From: Gemmatimonadota bacterium
Lineage (GTDB): Bacteria; Latescibacterota; UBA2968; UBA8231
DNA: 20,251 bases
Reading direction: 5' to 3'
Assembly: GCA_028875335.1 (NCBI GenBank)
Contig: JAPPEF010000186.1
Location: forward strand, 1 to 20,251
Position numbers and translations under genes: made by a program. This document shows, in pieces, positions 15,337 to 20,251 of this stretch (the stretch's first letter is position 1; the number at the start of each line of letters is the position of its first letter). Below the pieces are notes generated by a model. The model saw nothing but the letters and a program-made list of their open reading frames with translations. It was not told the DNA's origin and did no database searches.

Positions 15337-15770
15337 AAGTGATGGTAGATACCAATGTCGTACTCGATCTGCTGCTAGACCGGACGCCACACGCAATGAA
15401 CGCAGCGCAGATTTTCTCTTTGATAGAGCGCAATGTCATCGTCGGCTGTCTCGGTGCTACCACTTTGACCACAGTACACTACTTGGCCACAAAAGTCGTC
15501 GGTTCGCAAAAAGCGCGGCGGGAAATTCGCAAATTACTTCGTCTCTTCGAAGTAGCTCCAGTCAACAGGGCGGTGCTAGAGGCGGCACTGGAGGCGGAAG
15601 GCTTCCGCGACTTCGAAGATGCTGTTCTTCACGAGGCGGCACGCCAAGCCGACGCGGATGCCTTGGTGACGCGCAACGAAAGCGATTTCAGAAAGGCAGT
15701 ATTGACAGTTTACGAACCGCGCGAACTGATCAATATCGTACAAGCCCGCCTTGCAGATCCTGATGGATGA
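15333..15770 (+). CDS. PIN-domain toxin (VapC-like ribonuclease)
   Basis: 145 aa, GTG start overlapping the antitoxin stop. PIN-domain acidic residues: D6 in MVDTNVVLDLL, D96 in DFEDAVLHEAA, and D118 in TRNESDF, where the common TRD is here TRN (N115). The second conserved acidic position is less clear. Family toxins are Mg2+-dependent RNases that cut tRNA or rRNA and stop growth when freed from the antitoxin. The RNA target cannot be predicted. It ends 25 bp before the convergent HAD phosphatase gene. Confidence 0.88.
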   Translation: MKVMVDTNVVLDLLLDRTPHAMNAAQIFSLIERNVIVGCLGATTLTTVHYLATKVVGSQKARREIRKLLRLFEVAPVNRAVLEAALEAEGFRDFEDAVLHEAARQADADALVTRNESDFRKAVLTVYEPRELINIVQARLADPDG

Positions 15771-15771
15771 T

Positions 15772-15788
15772 CTTGCTACTTCAGCAAG
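15772..15788. terminator. Weak hairpin between the convergent toxin and HAD genes
   Basis: CTTGCT (15772-15777) and AGCAAG (15783-15788) make a 6-bp stem with a 5-base loop in the 25-bp gap between two converging genes. There is no clean T-run on either side, so termination is only suggested by position. Confidence 0.25.
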
Positions 15789-15795
15789 TACCTTC

Positions 15796-16446
15796 CTATT
15801 GAGCACGAAGCAATCGAGGCAACGCTGAAATGTCGTCGATAACAGCAACTTTGGGAACTTCGTCAAATTCACTTTTGCTCGTCGCGCCTGACAACACCGC
15901 AATAAAGGGCACCTTGGCCCGTTCGGCTGTCAACGCATCAATCGTACTGTCGCCAACGTAAAGCACGTCATTGGCATCCATTTGCATTCTAGCGATAGCA
16001 GTTGTTAAACCACGGGGATGTGGTTTTTGGTCTGCAACGTCTTCTCCACCGATGATGACGCCAAAGCGATTGGACAGCCTTTCTCTTGCTAGGATCTCCT
16101 CGATTCTATAGCGAAACTTCGTTGACACGATCCCCAATGCAAAACCCATTTCAATCAACCGCTCCGTTGTCGCGGGAACGCTAGCAAACATAGATGTTAA
16201 ATCTACCATAACCTGATCGGCTCGTTTGACAAAGTTGCTTGTGAACAAACTGACGTTCTGATTGTCGGTTTGCTCAGTCAGACTTAGAAAGGTGTCCTCC
16301 AAAGACATACCGATAGTTCGCTTGATTCGCTCGTCATCGGCTCGGGACAAATTCAACCTTTCCAGCGCAAAATTGACACACTCAATGATGCCTTTTGTTG
16401 AATCTGCTAGTGTAAGGTCAAAGTCAAAAATGATCGCCCGAGTCAT
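15796..16446 (-). CDS. HAD-superfamily hydrolase, phosphoglycolate phosphatase/PpaX-like
   Basis: 216 aa from ATG 16446. A TTG 9 codons upstream (16473) is an alternative start. The four HAD motifs are visible: I, FDFDLTLADS (nucleophile D8, D10); II, IVSTK (S108 or T109); III, K141 in QKPHP; IV, VGDSTIDALTAERA (D166, D170). The helical cap between motifs I and II is of the size seen in phosphoglycolate phosphatase and pyrophosphatase PpaX. It should dephosphorylate a small phosphorylated metabolite in the cytoplasm. It lies 62 bp downstream of the phosphoesterase gene on the same strand. The row 16201-16260 has 26 G/C in 60 bases, lower than the left half of the window. Confidence 0.88.
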   Translation of the reverse strand: MTRAIIFDFDLTLADSTKGIIECVNFALERLNLSRADDERIKRTIGMSLEDTFLSLTEQTDNQNVSLFTSNFVKRADQVMVDLTSMFASVPATTERLIEMGFALGIVSTKFRYRIEEILARERLSNRFGVIIGGEDVADQKPHPRGLTTAIARMQMDANDVLYVGDSTIDALTAERAKVPFIAVLSGATSKSEFDEVPKVAVIDDISALPRLLRAQ

Positions 16447-16508
16447 AGCTTGCCGTGCGAATTCCTTTCTCAATGTGGTGCGATGCGCCTGCTACTCGGC
16501 GCTAGGCA

Positions 16509-18431
16509 TCAATCCGCAGGGCGGACCGTCACCTGTGTGTTAGGATGGCCGATGTCGGTCTTAACGTAGACGATGGTCCGGGCTTGGTCGTCGGAGTCAA
16601 CTTGCTGAATGACCTCGCCGCCTTCGACGACGTAAGTGCCGCTAGCCATGACGAACTTGAGGCGACCACCTTGGATCACGATGGGGTTGTCACTGGGGTC
16701 CCTGTTGATCATGGCGCTGAGCGCAGTTTCCGTCCCTTGATTTAGAACCGCGCTCGAACCTGACCTATCCGTTCCAGGCACCGCGTACGTCACCTCGAAC
16801 TTCCGCAGGGTGCAGTCGCGCACCAAATACTCTTTGGCAACGTAGGTGTCGCAGGTGGGCAGCCGCTCTTCCTTCTCAACCGCCGTGCTGTAGTTGGTCT
16901 GCGCTAGGGATGAGTCAACCGCCACCTTGCCGATCGGCGGTTGCGATTCGATGAGGCCGTTGCCCCGTCTGGGATCATCCGCTGCCAGCCGCGATATCTC
17001 CAGCAGACCTATGAGCTCCAGTTCGGGAGACTTGGCCAACCCTCCGTAATAGGTAGGGACCGGACCGCGATAAATCGTGCCGTCATCGGTTCGGTGGGCT
17101 CGTTCGAGCATTACCAGATCCAAGCCGTACTGTTCGTCGAGAAGGTCGGTGATCTGCCACGGCTCGCCATCGCGGTGCCACCAAGTGAGGTGGTGACACA
17201 TAAAGAGCCGCAAGCCGCTCCGTTGATGAGCCAACAGATCCTCCTTGAGCCAGAGGTCTTGGTCCGGGCGGACCGCATGAGTCTCCCATTGGTCCGGGCA
17301 GTAGGGCAAGAGGATATGCAGCGGACCGATGTCACGGGATTGGTATCGCATACCAAAGTAATATCGGTAATACTCTATGCTCATTGGCTGGTCAGGGTAA
17401 GGCTCGTGGGGATAGTGCCTGTAGTTTGAAATACCGCCGCGGTCGTGGTTTCCAAGTCCCCCGAAGTAAGGCACGTCCAGATATCGGGAGGCCGCGTCGG
17501 CGATGCGGGCAATGACGCGCTCGTCCTCATAACCTATATCATCGACATTGGCGTAGAAGGCGGGGCGGATGACGTTGACCGTCTCCCGGAAGAGAGAGGC
17601 GATCTCCCCATCCACCGAGAGCCGGTGTGAGTCGAGAGCATGGTGGAAGTTGCCGGTCAGATAGATAGGGTCGGGATATTCCAGTAGTACGTTAACGGCG
17701 TTCGGTTGGGAGACTGTTCCTAGGGAGTTGGACACCTGTAGGTCATATAACTCCTCAGGAGTGTCAGGTGGTATCTGGACGAGGAGGCACCATCCCGGCT
17801 CTGCTTCATGCCGGATCATCCAACGTCCATATTCCGCCCGCAGTACCTTCAAGGGACGGGAGAAGTGTTCGGTGCTTAGGGCGGCCGACCAGCCTTGTAC
17901 GGTGCGGTCGGCGTCGATCTCGACAATGAGAGAGTCTCCTGCGAGACGGGTCACGGGGCTCGTCAGTCGGGGAGACACAATAGTCGGGAAAAGCGGATCC
18001 CTAGCTAGTATCGCCGACAATTCGGCACTGCCGCCCCGTTCTAGGTTTACCTCGGTCTCTTGGGAGAGGAAACCCCAACGCGACGCCCTGACGGTGCAGG
18101 GACCTGGATAGATGCCGGAGGCGTCCGATAGGTCAATGTCGAAAGTGAAGGGAGCTATCGTGTCGGGGGAAGCTTCCCAAGACATCCTCCCCCTGCTCCG
18201 CATATCAGCAAAAAAAGAGGCGTGCACTTCATCGCTCTGAATGAGGTCTAGGCGCACAGATTCGAGGGCATTGGCCTCTGGATGCCTCCAGCGCGGAGCC
18301 GTGTCAGGTGACTCTTCAAAGCGAATCGAGAGCGTGAAAACCGCAGGGGATTCCGCTACGGTTTCAGAGGGATTGGGCAGTGTAATAGCCATTAGGATCA
18401 GCGGGATGGACCAACGGACAGAAGTTGTCAT
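16509..18431 (-). CDS. Secreted calcineurin-like metallophosphoesterase-related protein with altered motifs
   Basis: 640 aa. A signal peptide is likely (R6, hydrophobic 8-18, cleavage around 26). Residues about 28-250 look like beta-rich Ig-like domains (FTLSIRFEE; DSLIVEIDADRTVQGWSAAL). The phosphoesterase core starts near 255: YLTGNFHHA takes the place of the D-x-H motif (N261-F-H263), NVDDIGY (296-301) the place of GD, GLGNHD is intact (326-330), FMCHH gives H413/H414, and ERAHRT (443-448) replaces GHxH. The fold assignment rests on GNHD and the order of the rest. Activity may be changed or lost, as discussed in the findings. A beta-rich C-terminal part (about 530-640) follows. It starts 12 bp after the lactonase stop. 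Confidence 0.75.
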   Translation of the reverse strand: MTTSVRWSIPLILMAITLPNPSETVAESPAVFTLSIRFEESPDTAPRWRHPEANALESVRLDLIQSDEVHASFFADMRSRGRMSWEASPDTIAPFTFDIDLSDASGIYPGPCTVRASRWGFLSQETEVNLERGGSAELSAILARDPLFPTIVSPRLTSPVTRLAGDSLIVEIDADRTVQGWSAALSTEHFSRPLKVLRAEYGRWMIRHEAEPGWCLLVQIPPDTPEELYDLQVSNSLGTVSQPNAVNVLLEYPDPIYLTGNFHHALDSHRLSVDGEIASLFRETVNVIRPAFYANVDDIGYEDERVIARIADAASRYLDVPYFGGLGNHDRGGISNYRHYPHEPYPDQPMSIEYYRYYFGMRYQSRDIGPLHILLPYCPDQWETHAVRPDQDLWLKEDLLAHQRSGLRLFMCHHLTWWHRDGEPWQITDLLDEQYGLDLVMLERAHRTDDGTIYRGPVPTYYGGLAKSPELELIGLLEISRLAADDPRRGNGLIESQPPIGKVAVDSSLAQTNYSTAVEKEERLPTCDTYVAKEYLVRDCTLRKFEVTYAVPGTDRSGSSAVLNQGTETALSAMINRDPSDNPIVIQGGRLKFVMASGTYVVEGGEVIQQVDSDDQARTIVYVKTDIGHPNTQVTVRPAD

Positions 18432-18443
18432 TGCCGCCTATTG

Positions 18444-19517
18444 CTAAAAAACTGGAATAAACTTGTGGCACACGGGCGAGGAGACTTCGGCCTTGTGGCC
18501 GGTGGGCGTGAGCTTGCCGGTTTCTGGATCGACGCGGAAGGTGAAGATGTCGTTGGTGCTGTGGTTGCCAGCGATCAGGTAGGTACCCGTGGGGTCGAGG
18601 CCGAAGTTGCGCGGGTTGGCACCGCCGGTCGGCACGATCTCGACGAGTGCGAGCTGGCCGGTGTCTTGGTCAATGGCATAGACGGCAATGGAGTCGTGGC
18701 CGCGATTGGATCCGTAGAGGAAGCGGCCATTGGGGTGGACGTGGATGTCGGCGGTGTGGCTGACTTCTGTATAGCCGTCGGGCAGCGTCGAGATGGTCTG
18801 GATGGTGGCGAGCGTACCGGCGTCGGCGTCGTAGTCAAAAGCTGTGATGGTGTTGCTCAACTCGTTGATGACGTAAGCCCATTGGCTGTCGGGGTGGAAG
18901 GCGAGGTGGCGCGGGCCGCTGCCGGGGGCGATTTCCGCGGGCGTCTGCGCGACGAGCTTGCCATTCGCGTGGTCAATCGCATAGATGAGCACCTTGTCGA
19001 TGCCCAAGTCTGGGGCAAAGGCGTGTTTGTTGTTGGGAGCGACCATGATTGAGTGGGCGTGCGGTCCCTCTTGGCGGCCCGGATTGATCGAAGAACCCTC
19101 GTGTTGGACGAAATCCGTAGCCGGGCCGAGCGAGCCATCTTCGCGGATTGGCAGGATGGCGACGCTGCCGCCGCCGTAGTTGGCGGCTAGCGCGTACTTA
19201 CCAGCGCGGTCAATGCTGATGTGGCAGGGGCCGGGGCCAACGGTCGATTCGGTGTTGATGTGGGTGAGGGCTCCGCTCTGTTGGTCAATGGCAAAGGCCG
19301 CAATCGCGCCGCCGGGCCGGTCGCCGACCTCGCTGGTCTCGCCGATGGCGTAGAGGAAGCGGCGGTTGGGCGCGATGTCGAGGAAGGACGGATTGTCAAT
19401 GCCGCCAATGCTGCTTTGATGCGCGAGCGCACCGGTGGCCATGTCGAGGCGATAGACGTGGATGCCGTCCTCGTCGCCGCTGGAATAGGTGCCGATATAG
19501 ACGAGATAGTCACTCAT
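18444..19517 (-). CDS. YbhE-type lactonase (6-phosphogluconolactonase-like seven-bladed beta-propeller)
   Basis: 357 aa from ATG 19517, chosen because AAAGGAG lies about 7 bp before it and the protein then begins as its family does (MSDYLVYIGTYSSGDEDG). Repeated propeller blades are visible: TGALAHQSSIGGIDNPSFL, GPCHISIDRAGKYALAANYGG, GSGPRHLAFHPDSQWAYV, GGANPRNFGLDPTGTYLIAGNH. E. coli Pgl of this family opens 6-phosphogluconolactone in the pentose phosphate pathway; many relatives act on other lactones or are uncharacterised. The frame stays open to 19661, and an upstream ATG at 19598 would add a signal-peptide-like segment, as noted in the findings. The phosphoesterase gene follows 12 bp downstream. 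Confidence 0.88.
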   Translation of the reverse strand: MSDYLVYIGTYSSGDEDGIHVYRLDMATGALAHQSSIGGIDNPSFLDIAPNRRFLYAIGETSEVGDRPGGAIAAFAIDQQSGALTHINTESTVGPGPCHISIDRAGKYALAANYGGGSVAILPIREDGSLGPATDFVQHEGSSINPGRQEGPHAHSIMVAPNNKHAFAPDLGIDKVLIYAIDHANGKLVAQTPAEIAPGSGPRHLAFHPDSQWAYVINELSNTITAFDYDADAGTLATIQTISTLPDGYTEVSHTADIHVHPNGRFLYGSNRGHDSIAVYAIDQDTGQLALVEIVPTGGANPRNFGLDPTGTYLIAGNHSTNDIFTFRVDPETGKLTPTGHKAEVSSPVCHKFIPVF

Positions 19518-19641
19518 AGTAGAACTCCTTTGAGTTGTGAAGGCGATGGAAGGGAGGAAGAGAAGCATAGATAACAGGGCGTTCGTTACAAACCGCATCG
19601 TTTCACTAAAACAATGTTGAACTTTCATAAGCGACAGACCT

Positions 19642-19673
19642 AATCCCATAAATCCTGCCAATCCCGTTAATTT
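19642..19673. repeat. Short 9-bp-period AATCC repeat
   Basis: AATCC occurs at 19642, 19651 and 19660, exactly 9 bp apart, and a degenerate copy AATTT follows at 19669. On the minus strand it reads as GGATT units. It lies in the 165-bp gap between the end of the FlgD-Ig gene and the lactonase start. The rest of that gap (19518-19682) shows no gene beyond the possible lactonase N-terminal extension. Confidence 0.5.
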
Positions 19674-19682
19674 TATTTGGTT

Positions 19683-20251
19683 CTAATAGACAACCGAGAT
19701 CGCACCTGTGTGCGTCCCCGGCCCTGACTCGGCCCCCAAATCGAGGCGGTAGAGATAAATGCCCGGCGCAACCACGGCCCCCGACGCGTCGCGAGCCGTC
19801 CAAGTAAAGCGATAGCCCGTTACAGTTGGCGTGGATTCGACCGCAGCGATTTGGCGGCCCGCTAGATCGTAGAGCGCGAGCGTGGGGGTTGCCGCGTCTA
19901 GCTTGAAGACCACAAAGCGCATGTCGAGCGCGTCGTTGATTCCGTCGCCATTGGGCGTGATCACAGGCGAGGCCAGTTCCAATGCGTCGATGAGTTGGCC
20001 GTGCTCGGCTAGTTTGGGGAGCATTACTACCTGAGAGCGGCGCTCGGCTGGCTCGACTGACTGCCAAAGACCGGGCCGCTCGCTCAGCCCAAGATCGAGG
20101 GGAAAAACCGTGGCGTTGTGCAAAACCCGCGTCGTGAAACCCACCCTAATCGAGTCCGCGGTCACAATGCGCGGCAAGGCGACCAACAGCGAGTCGCCCC
20201 GCTGCTCGACGCGGGCGGGCGCGACTGGCGCAGAGCCGATGTGTAGTTCGA
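19683..20251 (-). CDS. C-terminal part of a large secreted protein with a FlgD-Ig-like end, 5'-truncated by the window edge
   Basis: The frame is open from the window's right edge down to the stop at 19683, about 188 residues. The TTG at 20186 is internal, since translation of 20187-20251 gives a continuous sequence (ending ...VEQRGDSLLVALP). Visible parts: a beta-sandwich segment (IRVGFTTRVLHNATVFPLDL), a linker, then SPVITPNGDGINDALDM, and a FlgD-Ig-like domain with LALYDLAGRQIAAVES and GIYLYRLDLGAE. The TPNGDGIND segment with a closing small Ig-like domain is common in cell-surface proteins of Bacteroidetes and other FCB bacteria, where such ends can serve in sorting or attachment. The function of the whole protein lies outside the window. 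Confidence 0.8.
   Translation of the reverse strand, partial: ELHIGSAPVAPARVEQRGDSLLVALPRIVTADSIRVGFTTRVLHNATVFPLDLGLSERPGLWQSVEPAERRSQVVMLPKLAEHGQLIDALELASPVITPNGDGINDALDMRFVVFKLDAATPTLALYDLAGRQIAAVESTPTVTGYRFTWTARDASGAVVAPGIYLYRLDLGAESGPGTHTGAISVVY

Noticed and set aside
1..20251. CRISPR array, tRNA, rRNA, IS or phage genes
   Set aside because: No regularly spaced repeats, no cloverleaf or rRNA-like stretches, and no transposase, integrase or phage structural motifs were seen on either strand.

Overview
The window (about 20 kb, mostly GC-rich) looks like a chromosomal piece of an uncultured bacterium, most plausibly of the FCB superphylum, with a Latescibacterota-like lineage as my best guess. 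This rests on gene content only. The genes are a Gfo/Idh/MocA oxidoreductase, an RraA-like protein, a phytanoyl-CoA-dioxygenase-type enzyme, an RbsABC-type importer, an enolase-superfamily dehydratase, a YbhE-type lactonase and a secreted protein ending in a 'TPNGDGIND' plus FlgD-Ig-like C-terminus. No rRNA or taxonomic marker is present, so the assignment is inference.

Layout. 1-2389 (+): the 3' part of a Gfo/Idh/MocA dehydrogenase, an enoyl-CoA hydratase and an RraA-like protein. 2370-3146 (-): a PhyH-type oxygenase converging on the RraA gene with a 20-bp overlap. 3285-6637 (+): PnuC vitamin transporter, prephenate dehydratase (pheA), then a GAF histidine kinase and NarL-type regulator that overlap by 14 bp. 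6772-10407 (-): a complete sugar-type ABC importer in the order binding protein, double ATPase, permease. 10408-10665: a control region with a putative importer promoter and nested inverted repeats. 10666-13764 (+): M24 metallopeptidase, inositol-monophosphatase-family phosphatase and a galactonate-dehydratase-like enolase-superfamily enzyme. Divergent from the importer, these probably process what it brings in.

13765-16500 is lower in GC by eye and looks like an accessory insertion: a DUF4143-type AAA ATPase, a divergent ribbon-helix-helix antitoxin/PIN toxin pair, and a HAD phosphatase. The divergent control region (14959-15099) is the best-resolved regulatory site of the window: two back-to-back sigma70-like promoters, each with its -10 box inside a perfect inverted repeat.

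16509-20251 (-): a secreted metallophosphoesterase-like protein with an eroded metal-binding motif set, a beta-propeller lactonase, and the C-terminal end of a large secreted protein cut by the window edge. I found no rRNA, tRNA, CRISPR, IS element or phage gene. I do not see a clearly new multi-gene system. The strongest candidates for a second look are the double-operator ATPase/toxin region, the altered phosphoesterase, the importer/enolase/phosphatase/M24 locus and the nested-repeat element between its halves.
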